64,000 bases of DNA from NCBI RefSeq assembly GCF_001429785.1, contig NZ_LMJF01000001.1, positions 1,471,878 to 1,535,877 on the forward strand, read 5' to 3'. The notes beneath the pieces were generated by a model, which worked only from the letters and a program-made list of their open reading frames with translations, had not been told where the DNA came from and searched no databases. Positions 10,003 through 18,788 of this stretch are shown here, piece by piece. The position numbers and the translations under genes are program-made. The DNA comes from Lysobacter sp. Root916. GTDB taxonomy: Bacteria > Pseudomonadota > Gammaproteobacteria > Xanthomonadales > Xanthomonadaceae. Positions within the stretch are counted from its first letter, which is position 1. Every line of letters starts with the position of its first letter.

Positions 10003-10575
10003 TTACGAAGCTTTGGGCTTCGTCGGTTTGTTCTTGCCGTCTTTCGGCTTGGGCTTGCCCGGCTTGGTCGGCGCCAGGCCCAGCGCGGCCCAGTCCGGCA
10101 CCAGCCGCGCCTTGTCGATATTCGAGAACGGCACGCTGAAACGCACGCCATCGATCGCGAACACCACCTGCGCGCCCTCCACGCCGACGATCTCGCCCTG
10201 CAGCCTGCGCCGGCCTTCGTGCGGCAGCTTCAGGCCGACCTTGGCGGTCTGACCGGCGAAGCGCGCGTAATGGTCCAGCGCGAACAGCGGGCGGTCGATG
10301 CCCGGCGACGACACTTCGAGGGTGTAGTTGCCGCTGATCGGGTCTTCGACATCGAGCTGCGCCGACACTTCGCGGCTGACCGCTTCGCAGTCTTCGATGG
10401 TGACCAGACGCGGCTCGCCGTCGGCGCCGCTGGCGTCGTCGGCGGGCACGTCGATGTACAGGCGCAGCACCGCGCTGCCGGGCGACGGCAGGTATTCGGC
10501 GCCGAGCAGCTCCACGCCCAGCGAACGAATCGTCGGGGCGAGCATCGCGGCGATTTGGACTGCTTTATCCGACAC
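10003..10575 (-). CDS. rimP: Ribosome maturation factor RimP
   Basis: A 190-residue protein needed for 30S maturation. It has the two-domain RimP pattern: [13 protein letters not shown] and [15 protein letters not shown] in the alpha/beta domain, then an SH3-like C-terminal part, ending in a lysine/proline-rich tail. Two starts compete. The ATG at 10579-10581 lies only two bases after AGGAG, whereas the GTG two codons later (10573-10575) lies eight bases after it, so I chose the GTG. First protein gene after the initiator tRNA, with a terminator hairpin between them. The order metY-rimP-nusA matches Escherichia coli. Confidence 0.93.
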   Translation of the reverse strand: MSDKAVQIAAMLAPTIRSLGVELLGAEYLPSPGSAVLRLYIDVPADDASGADGEPRLVTIEDCEAVSREVSAQLDVEDPISGNYTLEVSSPGIDRPLFALDHYARFAGQTAKVGLKLPHEGRRRLQGEIVGVEGAQVVFAIDGVRFSVPFSNIDKARLVPDWAALGLAPTKPGKPKPKDGKNKPTKPKAS

Positions 10576-10660
10576 GCGCATGACTCCTGCGGCTTCGGTC
10601 GATCGACGGCGCTTGCGGGATCGACCGCTGGTTGAACGTTGTTTGCGAAATCCGAACGCG

Positions 10661-10692
10661 AAAAACAACAAGGGGCCCGGTGGGCCCCTTGT
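10661..10692 (-). terminator. Intrinsic terminator between tRNA-fMet and rimP
   Basis: Perfect 11-bp stem (10668-10678 with 10682-10692), three-base loop, followed on the minus strand by TTGTTTTT. It should end most tRNA transcripts and let only part of them read into rimP, or separate the two if rimP has its own promoter. Confidence 0.85.
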
Positions 10693-10822
10693 CCGTACAA
10701 CTGGATTTCGGTGTGTTGGCGCGAGCAGAGCGCCATCACAAAGCCCGACCTGGTTCGAAAAGAAAGCCCCGGTGAAGAGGCTTCTTGCGACCGCCGTTGA
10801 ACCGGCGGCTTCGAACCGAAGC

Positions 10823-10899
10823 TGGTAGCGGGGGCAGGATTTGAACCTGCGACCTTCGGGTTATGAGCCCGACGAGCTGCCAGACTGCTCCACCCCGCA
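10823..10899 (-). tRNA. metY: Initiator tRNA-Met (CAT)
   Basis: A 77-base tRNA with CCA encoded. The anticodon loop CTCATAA sits on a stem with three consecutive G-C pairs (GGG/CCC), and positions 1 and 72 do not pair (T opposite T); both mark initiator rather than elongator tRNA. D loop and T arm (GGTTCAAATCC) are normal. It has a clean promoter upstream and a terminator downstream, and heads the rimP-nusA-infB operon as metY does in Escherichia coli. Confidence 0.96.
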
Positions 10900-10910
10900 T
10901 CAGGCCGACC

Positions 10911-10939
10911 ATCATAACGGCCGGCTAACCTTCCTGCAA
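10911..10939 (-). promoter_or_regulatory. Sigma70-type promoter of tRNA-fMet
   Basis: Minus-strand TTGCAG (-35, 10934-10939), 17-base spacer, TATGAT (-10, 10911-10916), then a G/C-rich stretch (GGTCGGCC) before the tRNA. The GC-rich discriminator is typical of stable-RNA promoters under stringent control; that regulation is inferred. Confidence 0.75.
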
Positions 10940-11044
10940 GCCCGCATTCACTTTTATTTTCAACATCCAGTGATTGGGGTTTGCCGCGACACACAACATA
11001 TAGGCATTCGGCCGGGTTTCAAGCGCCGAACACGAATTAATTTT

Positions 11045-12490
11045 TCAGCCCGCGAAAGCCTTCTGACACCAGGCCATGATCGGGTTCCAGGCCAGGCCCA
11101 ACGCCAACAGCGCCAGCGCATTGACGCCGAAGACCACGTTCAAGGGACGGTCCTCGCGCAGCGGCGGCAGCTCGCCGTCGGGCTCGTCGAAGTACATCGC
11201 CTTGATCACGCGCAGGTAGTAGAAAGCGCCGACCACCGCGAACACGATGCCGACGATCGCCAGCCACATCATCCCGCCCTGCAGCGCGGCGCGCAGCACC
11301 GCCAGCTTGGCCCAGAAGCCCAGGAACGGCGGCAGGCCGGCCAGCGAGGCCATCACGCACAGGACCAGACCGGCCATCCACGGGCTGCGCGCGTTGAGAC
11401 CCTTGTAGTCGTCGATCCGGTCGGCTTCGAAGCCGCGGCTGGACAGCACCACGATCGCGCCGAAGGCCGCGGCCGACATCAGCGAGTAGCTGATCGCGTA
11501 GAACATCGCCGCCGCCATGCCCTGCTCGCCGCCACCGGCGATGCCCAGGAACAGGAAGCCCACGTGCGACACCGTCGAATAAGCCAGCAGGCGCTTGAGG
11601 TTGGTCTGGACCAGCGCGCTTAGGTTGCCGATCGCCAGCGACATCACCGCCAGCCAGGCCAGGGCCAGGCGCCAGTGGTCGTCGAGCGGGCCGGCGCCCA
11701 CCTCGAGCAGACGGTAGGTCATGCCGAACGCGGCCAGCTTGGGCGCGGAGCCGATGAACAGCGTGATCGGGGTCGGGGCGCCCTGGTAGACGTCCGGCAG
11801 CCACATATGGAACGGCGCGGCGCCGAACTTGAAGGCGATGCCGGCGACCACGAACACCACGCCGGTGATCAGCATCAGCGACGACGGGTTGCCGTAGGCG
11901 CTGGCGCCGATCTGGCCCAGGTCCAGCGAGCCAGTGGCGCCGTAGATCAGCGACAGGCCGTACAGCAGCAGGCCCGAGGCCAGCGCGCCCAGCACGAAGT
12001 ACTTGATCGCCGCTTCCGAGGCCAACGGGCTGTCGCGGTCGATCGCGACCAGCGCGTACGAGCACAGCGCCAGCATTTCCAGGCCCAGGTAGACCATCAC
12101 CAGGCTGCCGGCCGAGACCAGCAGCATCATGCCGGCGGTGGCGAACAGCATCAGCACCGCGACCTCGCCCTTGTAGAGCTCGCGCTCGCGCAGGTAGGAC
12201 CAGGTGTAGAGCATCGACAGCACGCTGACCACGCCGATCGCGAGCTTGAGCACGTCGGCGGTGGTGTCGCGCACGAACATGCCACTGAGCACCGTGCCCT
12301 GCCCGCCCACGCCGAAGGCCACCAGCGCGGTCGCGACGATCAACACCGCGATCGCGAAGGCGTGGCTGACGATGCGATGCCGCTCGGACACGAACAGGTC
12401 GATCATCAGCAGCGCGAACGCGCCGACGATCACCACCAGCTCGGGCAGCAAGGGCATCAGGTCGGCGAGTCCTCGTACAGGCATGTTCAT
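11045..12490 (-). CDS. nuoN: NADH-quinone oxidoreductase subunit N
   Basis: A 481-residue antiporter-like membrane subunit of complex I, one of three proton-channel subunits (L, M, N). It has about 14 hydrophobic segments and the family phrases KFGAAPFHMWLPDVYQG and LLAYSTVSHVGFLFLG, with lysines and a glutamate in the membrane for proton transfer. It is the last gene of the nuo operon; its ATG follows the nuoM stop by three bases. Only a weak imperfect hairpin follows the stop before the tRNA-fMet promoter. Confidence 0.97.
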   Translation of the reverse strand: MNMPVRGLADLMPLLPELVVIVGAFALLMIDLFVSERHRIVSHAFAIAVLIVATALVAFGVGGQGTVLSGMFVRDTTADVLKLAIGVVSVLSMLYTWSYLRERELYKGEVAVLMLFATAGMMLLVSAGSLVMVYLGLEMLALCSYALVAIDRDSPLASEAAIKYFVLGALASGLLLYGLSLIYGATGSLDLGQIGASAYGNPSSLMLITGVVFVVAGIAFKFGAAPFHMWLPDVYQGAPTPITLFIGSAPKLAAFGMTYRLLEVGAGPLDDHWRLALAWLAVMSLAIGNLSALVQTNLKRLLAYSTVSHVGFLFLGIAGGGEQGMAAAMFYAISYSLMSAAAFGAIVVLSSRGFEADRIDDYKGLNARSPWMAGLVLCVMASLAGLPPFLGFWAKLAVLRAALQGGMMWLAIVGIVFAVVGAFYYLRVIKAMYFDEPDGELPPLREDRPLNVVFGVNALALLALGLAWNPIMAWCQKAFAG

Positions 12491-12493
12491 GTG

Positions 12494-14065
12494 TTACGGC
12501 CCCATCTGCAGCTTGGAGGTGGCGATCTGCGTCGCCAGGTTGGCGATCGCCGGTTCCATCAGGTCGGTGAGCGGCTTGGGCCAGATGCCCAGCAGCAGCA
12601 CGCCAGCGGCGAACACGCCCAGCACCAGGGCCTCGCGCGGGTTGATGTCTTCGAGCTCGGCGACGTGGGCGTTGCCGACCTCGCCCCAGATCGTGCGCTT
12701 GACCAGCCACAGGGTGTAGGCGGCGCCGATGATGAGGGTGGTGGCGGCGGCGAAGCCGATCAGCGGGTGCTTCTGGAACGCGGCCAGGATCACCATGAAC
12801 TCGCCGACGAAACCGGAGGTGCCCGGCAGGCCGGAATTGGCCATCGCGAACAGCACCACGAACGCCGCGAACCAGGGCATCACGTTGGCGACGCCACCGT
12901 AGTCCTTGATCATGCGGCTGTGCATGCGGTCGTAAAGCACGCCGACGCAGGTGAACATCGCGCCCGACACGAAGCCGTGGCTGATCATCTGCACCATCGC
13001 GCCCTGCAGACCCAGGCGGGCGGCGTCGACGTTGCCGTAGTCGCGCACCAGGGCGAAGGAGATGAAGGTGCCCAGGGTGACGAAGCCCATGTGCGAAACC
13101 GACGAGTACGCGATCAGCTTCTTCATGTCCTCCTGGACCAGAGCGACCAGGCCGACGTAGATCACCGCGATCAGACTCAGCGCGATCACCAGCCAGGCCC
13201 ACTCCTGCCCCGCGTCCGGCACCACCGGCAGGGTGAAGCGCAGGAAGCCGTAGCCGCCGATCTTCAGCATGATCGCGGCCAGGATCACCGAACCGGCGGT
13301 CGGCGCCTCGACGTGCGCGTCCGGCAACCAGGTGTGGACCGGGAACATCGGCACCTTCACCGCGAACGCGATCAGGAACCCGAAGAACAACCACATCTGC
13401 TCGGTCGCGGTCAGCGACAGCGGGTACCAGTCGGCCAGCTGCCAGCTACCGCTCTTGAGGTACAGGTAGATCAGCCCGATCAGCATGAACACCGAGCCGA
13501 GGAACGTGTACAGGAAGAACTTCACCGCGGCGTAGACGCGGCGCGGGCCGCCCCAGACGCCGATGATGATGAACATCGGGATCAGCATGCCCTCGAAGAA
13601 CACGTAGAACAGCATCGCGTCCATGGCCGAGAACACGCCCACCATCAGGCCTTCCAGGACCAGGAAGGCCGCGTAGTACTGGCTCACGCGCTTGTCGACC
13701 GAGCCCCAGGCGCTGATCAGCACCAGCACGGTGACCAGGGTGGTCAGGCCGATCAGGGCCACCGAGATGCCGTCCGCGCCGAGGTGGTAGCGGATGTCGT
13801 AGGCCGGGATCCAGGCCCGGTCCTCGATGAACTGCATGCCGGCGTTGGTCGGATCGAAGCCGGTGAACAACAGCACGCTCAGAACCAGAGTCACCAGGCC
13901 GATGGCCAGCGCGAACCAGCGCGCGGAACCGGCGCGCTGGTTGCCGAAGGCCAAGGTGGCCAGGCCGCCGAGGATGGGCAGCCAGATGATCGCGGAGAGC
14001 AAAGAGGTGCTCAGCAAGGGGGGCGTGCTCAGTGAAATCACGCTCAGCAAGGGCTCGGGGCTCAC
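12494..14065 (-). CDS. nuoM: NADH-quinone oxidoreductase subunit M
   Basis: A 523-residue antiporter-like proton-pumping subunit of complex I with about 14 membrane helices. Key phrases: FFEGMLIPMFIIIGVWGG with the membrane glutamate, VHTWLPDAHVEAPTAGSVIL, and KKLIAYSSVSHMGFV. The start is GTG at 14063-14065, with AAGGA upstream. It lies between nuoL (18-base gap) and nuoN (3-base gap) in the usual L-M-N order. Confidence 0.97.
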   Translation of the reverse strand: MSPEPLLSVISLSTPPLLSTSLLSAIIWLPILGGLATLAFGNQRAGSARWFALAIGLVTLVLSVLLFTGFDPTNAGMQFIEDRAWIPAYDIRYHLGADGISVALIGLTTLVTVLVLISAWGSVDKRVSQYYAAFLVLEGLMVGVFSAMDAMLFYVFFEGMLIPMFIIIGVWGGPRRVYAAVKFFLYTFLGSVFMLIGLIYLYLKSGSWQLADWYPLSLTATEQMWLFFGFLIAFAVKVPMFPVHTWLPDAHVEAPTAGSVILAAIMLKIGGYGFLRFTLPVVPDAGQEWAWLVIALSLIAVIYVGLVALVQEDMKKLIAYSSVSHMGFVTLGTFISFALVRDYGNVDAARLGLQGAMVQMISHGFVSGAMFTCVGVLYDRMHSRMIKDYGGVANVMPWFAAFVVLFAMANSGLPGTSGFVGEFMVILAAFQKHPLIGFAAATTLIIGAAYTLWLVKRTIWGEVGNAHVAELEDINPREALVLGVFAAGVLLLGIWPKPLTDLMEPAIANLATQIATSKLQMGP

Positions 14066-14083
14066 GTCTCGGTCCTTGTCCTG

Positions 14084-16231
14084 TTAGCGCCAGTAACGAA
14101 TCAGCACGGCCAGCAGTGCAATCAGGCCGAGGATCATCGCGAAGGCATAGTGATAGAGATAACCGGATTGCGCGCGGCGCACGATCCCGGCGACGAAGTC
14201 GACCACGCGCGCGCTGCCCTCGACGATGCCGCCGTCGATGACGCGGCTGTCGACCTCGCGCGAGGCCTTGCCCAGGCGCACACCGCCGCCGGCGAAGCCT
14301 TCGATCCAGAGCTTGTCGAAGTAGAACTTGTCTTCGAGCACGCGCACCGGCCAGGCGAACAGCTTGCGGGCCTTGGCGGGCAGATCGGTCCAGATCAGGT
14401 ACATCGCAGTCGCGAGCGCGAAACCGGTAAACGCGAACCAGAACGCAGGGGCGAAGAAGCCATGCCATGCGAATCCCGCAGGGCCATGCTCCCAGGCCTC
14501 CTTACCCACCAGCGCCACGGTGTCGCGCATGGGCTCCAGGTCGATCGCGCCCAGGAAGTACGGCAACTGCGGCACATGCCCCGTCCAGTCGGTACCGAAC
14601 AGCATCGGACCGGCGGTGAAGTAGCCGATCAGCACCGACGGAATCGCCAGCAGGATCAGCGGCAGGGTCACCACCCACGGCGACTCGTGCGGCTCGTGCG
14701 CGCCGTGGTGACCGTGGTCGTCGTGCGCATGCTCGTCATGGGCGTGCGCATCGTGGTGCGCGTCGTGACCGTGGTCGGCGTGGGCGTCGCGGAAACGCTC
14801 CTTGCCGTGGAAGGTCATGTAGAGCAGACGGAAGCTGTAGAACGCGGTCACGAAGGCGCCCGCCAGCACCGCGTAGTAAGCGTACTGAGACACCCAGGTC
14901 GCATGCGCGCCGTTGGCGGCGTGGTGCGCGGCCTCGATGATGGTGTCCTTCGAGTAGAAGCCCGAGAAGAACGGCGTGCCGACCAGGGCCAGCGTGCCCA
15001 GCAGGCTGGTCCAGTAGGTGATCGGCATGTACTTGCGCAGGCCGCCCATCTTGCGCATGTCCTGCTCGTGGTGCATGCCGATGATCACCGAGCCCGCGGC
15101 CAGGAACAGCAGCGCCTTGAAGAAGGCGTGGGTCATCAGGTGGTACACCGCCGACGAGTAGGCCGACACGCCCAGGGCCACGGTCATGTAGCCCAGCTGC
15201 GACAGGGTCGAGTACGCGACCACGCGCTTGATGTCGTTCTGGACGATGCCCATCAGGCCGGTCCAGAACGCGGTGGTGGCGCCGATGAACAGCACGAAGT
15301 TGAGCGCGGTGTGCGACAGCTCGAACAGCGGCGACATGCGCGCGACCATGAAGATGCCCGCGGTCACCATCGTCGCGGCGTGGATCAGGGCCGAGATCGG
15401 GGTCGGGCCTTCCATCGAGTCCGGCAGCCACACGTGCAGCGGCACCTGCGCCGACTTGCCCATGGCGCCGATGAACAGGCAGATGCAGATCGCGGTCGCG
15501 GCCGACCAGACCACCGGCGCGGCGGTGACCTGCCAGCTGTGGCCGAACAGGCCAAGGCTGCCGCCCCAGATGCCGATGGTGCGGTTGGCGATCTCGCCGG
15601 CCTTGGCGAACACCACGCCGTAGTCCAGCGAACCGGTCGCCCACAGCACGCCGGCGATGCCCAGCAGGAAGCCGAAGTCGCCGACGCGGTTGACCAGGAA
15701 GGCCTTGAGGTTGGCGAACACAGCGGTCGGGCGCTTGAACCAGAAGCCGATCAGCAGGTACGACACCAGGCCCACCGCTTCCCAGCCGAAGAACAGCTGC
15801 AGGAAGTTGTTGCTCATGACCAGCATGAGCATCGAGAAGGTGAACAGCGAGATGTAGCTGAAGAAGCGCTGGTAACCCGGGTCCTCGGCCATGTAGCCGA
15901 TGGTGTAGATGTGCACCAGCAGCGAGACGAAGGTGACCACCACCATCATCATCGCGGTCAGCTTGTCGATCATGAAGCCGACGTTGGCCTCGATCCCGCC
16001 GACCTGGAACCAGGTGTAGAGGTTTTCGTTGAACGGCAGCGCGGCCTGCGCGACCAGCTGCCACAGCACGTAGCACGACAGCGCGCAGCTGACCGCGACG
16101 CCGAGGATGGTGACGGTGTGCGCACCGGCGCGGCCGACCTGGCGCCGGAACAGGCCGGCGACGATCGCGCCCAGCAGCGGCGCGAGCACGATGGCGAGCA
16201 GGACGGACTTGGAGAGTACGACGGGTTGCAT
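14084..16231 (-). CDS. nuoL: NADH-quinone oxidoreductase subunit L (with His-rich loop)
   Basis: A 715-residue distal proton-pumping subunit of complex I, with the long lateral helix expected near the C-terminus. Typical phrases include SVWLPDSMEGPTPISALIHAATMVTAG-type sequence around 15350-15450 and KRVVAYSTLSQLGYM. An odd point is a loop at about residues 480-516 (14681-14791) made almost only of His, Asp and Ala, with 14 histidines. It lies between predicted helices, so it is exposed to solvent; metal binding is possible but unproven. The ATG is six bases after the nuoK stop. Confidence 0.97.
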   Translation of the reverse strand: MQPVVLSKSVLLAIVLAPLLGAIVAGLFRRQVGRAGAHTVTILGVAVSCALSCYVLWQLVAQAALPFNENLYTWFQVGGIEANVGFMIDKLTAMMMVVVTFVSLLVHIYTIGYMAEDPGYQRFFSYISLFTFSMLMLVMSNNFLQLFFGWEAVGLVSYLLIGFWFKRPTAVFANLKAFLVNRVGDFGFLLGIAGVLWATGSLDYGVVFAKAGEIANRTIGIWGGSLGLFGHSWQVTAAPVVWSAATAICICLFIGAMGKSAQVPLHVWLPDSMEGPTPISALIHAATMVTAGIFMVARMSPLFELSHTALNFVLFIGATTAFWTGLMGIVQNDIKRVVAYSTLSQLGYMTVALGVSAYSSAVYHLMTHAFFKALLFLAAGSVIIGMHHEQDMRKMGGLRKYMPITYWTSLLGTLALVGTPFFSGFYSKDTIIEAAHHAANGAHATWVSQYAYYAVLAGAFVTAFYSFRLLYMTFHGKERFRDAHADHGHDAHHDAHAHDEHAHDDHGHHGAHEPHESPWVVTLPLILLAIPSVLIGYFTAGPMLFGTDWTGHVPQLPYFLGAIDLEPMRDTVALVGKEAWEHGPAGFAWHGFFAPAFWFAFTGFALATAMYLIWTDLPAKARKLFAWPVRVLEDKFYFDKLWIEGFAGGGVRLGKASREVDSRVIDGGIVEGSARVVDFVAGIVRRAQSGYLYHYAFAMILGLIALLAVLIRYWR

Positions 16232-16236
16232 GCCGG

Positions 16237-16563
16237 TCAGCCCTTCATCGTGTCGATTTCAGCGACGTTGATCGTGCGCCGGTTGCGGAACAGCGTGACC
16301 AGGATCGCCAGGCCGATGGCGGCCTCGGCGGCGGCGACGGTCAGGATGAAGAACACGAACACCTGACCGGCCGGGTCGGCCAGCTGGCGCGAGAACGCGA
16401 CGAAGTTGATGTTGACGGCGAGCAGCATCAGCTCGATCGACATCAGCAGCACGATCACGTTCTTGCGGTTGAGGAAGATGCCGGCGACGCTGATGCAGAA
16501 CAGCACCGCGCCCAGCGCGAGATAGTGGCCCAGGGCCAGACCGGCTCCGAAGAATTCGCTCAC
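16237..16563 (-). CDS. nuoK: NADH-quinone oxidoreductase subunit K
   Basis: A 108-residue three-helix membrane subunit of complex I (MrpC-like). The conserved membrane glutamates are in [16 protein letters not shown] and [17 protein letters not shown]. The start is GTG at 16561-16563, overlapping the nuoJ stop codon in GTGA, which points to coupled translation. The length is close to other NuoK proteins (about 100). Confidence 0.96.
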   Translation of the reverse strand: MSEFFGAGLALGHYLALGAVLFCISVAGIFLNRKNVIVLLMSIELMLLAVNINFVAFSRQLADPAGQVFVFFILTVAAAEAAIGLAILVTLFRNRRTINVAEIDTMKG

Positions 16564-17195
16564 GGCTTGGCCTCCTCGACGGGCGCTTCGGGTTCGGGCG
16601 GCAGCGGCTTGACCGCGTCCATCTTGACCATGCGCAGACGGTCGCTGGCGCGCACGCGCGCCTGCTCCGACGGGTTCTGGTGCTTGGCGCCCGGACGGCG
16701 GCGCAGGGTCAGCATCACCGCGGCGATCACCGCCACGGTCAGGATCACCGCGGCGACCTCGAACGGCAGCAGGAAATCGGTGAACAGCGCGCGCGCCAGC
16801 CACTTGGTGTTCTCGCCGCCGGACGGGTCGGCGGTTAGCGGCGTGGCGACATTGGCCTTGACCCCGATCAGGGTCAGCATCTCGACCAGCATCACCACCG
16901 CCACCAGCAGGCCGACCGGCAGATAGCGCACATAACCTTCGCGCAGGGGCGCGACGTCGATGTCGAGCATCATCACCACGAACAGGAACAGCACCATCAC
17001 CGCGCCGACGTAGACCAGGATCAGGGCCACGCCGAGGAACTCGGCGCCGGCGATGATCCACACGCAGGCGACCGAGAAGAAGGTCAGCACCAGGCTGAGC
17101 GCGGCGTGCACCGGGTTCTTGACGCTGATCACCGCCACCGCGGCTGCGGTGGCCGCGAAGGCGAAGACATAGAAAGCGATCTGGGCGAGATCCAT
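16560..17195 (-). CDS. nuoJ: NADH-quinone oxidoreductase subunit J
   Basis: A 211-residue membrane subunit of complex I with five hydrophobic helices (starting [19 protein letters not shown] and [16 protein letters not shown], typical of NuoJ) and a charged C-terminal tail rich in Pro and Glu. Two starts are possible: GTG at 17202-17204, directly next to the nuoI stop, or ATG three codons later at 17193-17195. I use the ATG, which gives an N-terminus (MDLAQIAFY) like that of relatives; neither has a strong ribosome binding site. The stop overlaps the nuoK start. Confidence 0.93.
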   Translation of the reverse strand: MDLAQIAFYVFAFAATAAAVAVISVKNPVHAALSLVLTFFSVACVWIIAGAEFLGVALILVYVGAVMVLFLFVVMMLDIDVAPLREGYVRYLPVGLLVAVVMLVEMLTLIGVKANVATPLTADPSGGENTKWLARALFTDFLLPFEVAAVILTVAVIAAVMLTLRRRPGAKHQNPSEQARVRASDRLRMVKMDAVKPLPPEPEAPVEEAKP

Positions 17196-17204
17196 ATCAG
17201 GCAC

Positions 17205-17693
17205 TCAGCGGAAGGCGGCGTCGGCGGCGCGGCGCTCGGCGATCTCGGGCTCGAGACGGTCGCCGATCGCCAGCAGCTGCTGTTTGGTGACGATGTTCTG
17301 TCCGCGCTGGTCGAAGTGGTATTCGTGGATGTGGGTCTCGACGATGGAGTCGACCGGGCAGGACTCCTCGCAGAATCCGCAGAAGATGCACTTGAACAGG
17401 TCGATGTCGTAACGCGTGGTGCGGCGGGTGCCGTCCTCGCGCTTGGTCGAGTCGATGGTGATCGCCAGCGCCGGGCACACGGCCTCGCACAGCTTGCAGG
17501 CGATGCAGCGCTCTTCCCCGTTGGGGTAGCGGCGCAGCGCGTGCACGCCGCGGAAGCGCGGCGATTGCGGCGTCTTCTCCATCGGGTACATCAGCGTGTA
17601 CTTGGGCTTGAACAGGTACTTGAGCGTCAGCCCAAGGCCCTGCGCGAGCTCGATCAGGAGCAGGCTCTTGAAGTAGGAAACGATGCGATTCAT
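17205..17693 (-). CDS. nuoI: NADH-quinone oxidoreductase subunit I
   Basis: A 162-residue peripheral-arm subunit carrying the two 4Fe-4S clusters N6a and N6b. Both ferredoxin motifs are intact: [12 protein letters not shown] and [12 protein letters not shown]. The N-terminal amphipathic part ([17 protein letters not shown]) anchors it to the membrane arm. It lies between nuoH and nuoJ. Confidence 0.97.
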   Translation of the reverse strand: MNRIVSYFKSLLLIELAQGLGLTLKYLFKPKYTLMYPMEKTPQSPRFRGVHALRRYPNGEERCIACKLCEAVCPALAITIDSTKREDGTRRTTRYDIDLFKCIFCGFCEESCPVDSIVETHIHEYHFDQRGQNIVTKQQLLAIGDRLEPEIAERRAADAAFR

Positions 17694-17708
17694 GTCTTGA
17701 GCCTGTCC

Positions 17709-18785
17709 TTACACGCCCGGCAGGAACACTTTGTAGTACGCCATGACGGCGACCACGCAGATCCAGGCGATCGTGAGCGGAATGAACACCTTCCAGCCCA
17801 GACGCATGATTTGGTCGTAGCGGTAGCGCGGGAACGAAGCGCGGAACCAGATGAAGCAGCTGGCGAAGAAGAACACCTTCGCGAACAGCCACCACCAGCC
17901 ATCGACCGAGAGGAACGGAATGCCCAGGCCCTGGAACGGGCTCAGCCAGCCGCCGAGGAAGAAGATCGAGGTCAGGAAGCTGATCAGGATCATGTTCGCG
18001 TATTCGGCCAGGAAGAACAGCGCGAACGCCGAACCCGAATACTCGACCATGTGGCCGGCGACGATTTCCGACTCGCCTTCGACCACGTCGAACGGCGCGC
18101 GGTTGGTCTCGGCCACGCCGGAGATGAAATACACCACGAACAGCGGCAGCATCGGCACCACGAACCATTCCAGCGCGCCGGCGTTGCCGGACTGCGCCAT
18201 CACGATTTCGGTGAGGTTGAGGCTGCCGGCGCCGACCATCACGCCGACCATGGCGAAGCCCATCGCGATCTCGTAGGACACCACCTGGGCCGCGGCGCGC
18301 ATCGCGCCGAGGAAGGCGTACTTCGAGTTCGAGGCCCAGCCGGCCAGGATGATGCCGTACACGCCCAGCGAGGTCATCGCCAGCAGGTACAGCAGGCCGG
18401 CGTTGGCGTTGGACAACACCAGCTGGGTGTCGAACGGCACCACCGCCCAAGCCGCGAATGCGGGCGCCAGGGTCAGCAGCGGCGCGAGCTTGTACAGGAA
18501 GGGCTCGGCGCGGGCCGGCTGGATCACTTCCTTGAACAGCAGCTTGAACACGTCGGCGAAGGCCTGAAGGATGCCCATGCCGACGTACATCGGACCGCGG
18601 CGCACGTGCATCCAGCCGATCAGCTTGCGTTCCCAGACCACGTAGAACGCGACCGTGATGATCACCGGCATCGCGATCAGCAGGATCTTCAGCACGATCC
18701 AGGCCACCGCGCCGGCGTTGCCGAACGACAGGAACCATTCGCGGGTCGGGTCGACCAGTTGGCTAGTGAACATACCGTCCGTCAT
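17709..18785 (-). CDS. nuoH: NADH-quinone oxidoreductase subunit H
   Basis: A 358-residue membrane subunit of complex I that helps form the quinone site. It has eight to nine helices and the strongly conserved NuoH phrases [33 protein letters not shown] and [14 protein letters not shown]. The ATG at 18783-18785 follows the nuoG stop after three bases. Confidence 0.97.
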   Translation of the reverse strand: MTDGMFTSQLVDPTREWFLSFGNAGAVAWIVLKILLIAMPVIITVAFYVVWERKLIGWMHVRRGPMYVGMGILQAFADVFKLLFKEVIQPARAEPFLYKLAPLLTLAPAFAAWAVVPFDTQLVLSNANAGLLYLLAMTSLGVYGIILAGWASNSKYAFLGAMRAAAQVVSYEIAMGFAMVGVMVGAGSLNLTEIVMAQSGNAGALEWFVVPMLPLFVVYFISGVAETNRAPFDVVEGESEIVAGHMVEYSGSAFALFFLAEYANMILISFLTSIFFLGGWLSPFQGLGIPFLSVDGWWWLFAKVFFFASCFIWFRASFPRYRYDQIMRLGWKVFIPLTIAWICVVAVMAYYKVFLPGV

Positions 18786-18788
18786 GGC

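Noticed and set aside
11000-11044. Terminator after nuoN
   Set aside because: Only an imperfect stem with a large loop and no T-run after it; not strong enough to list.
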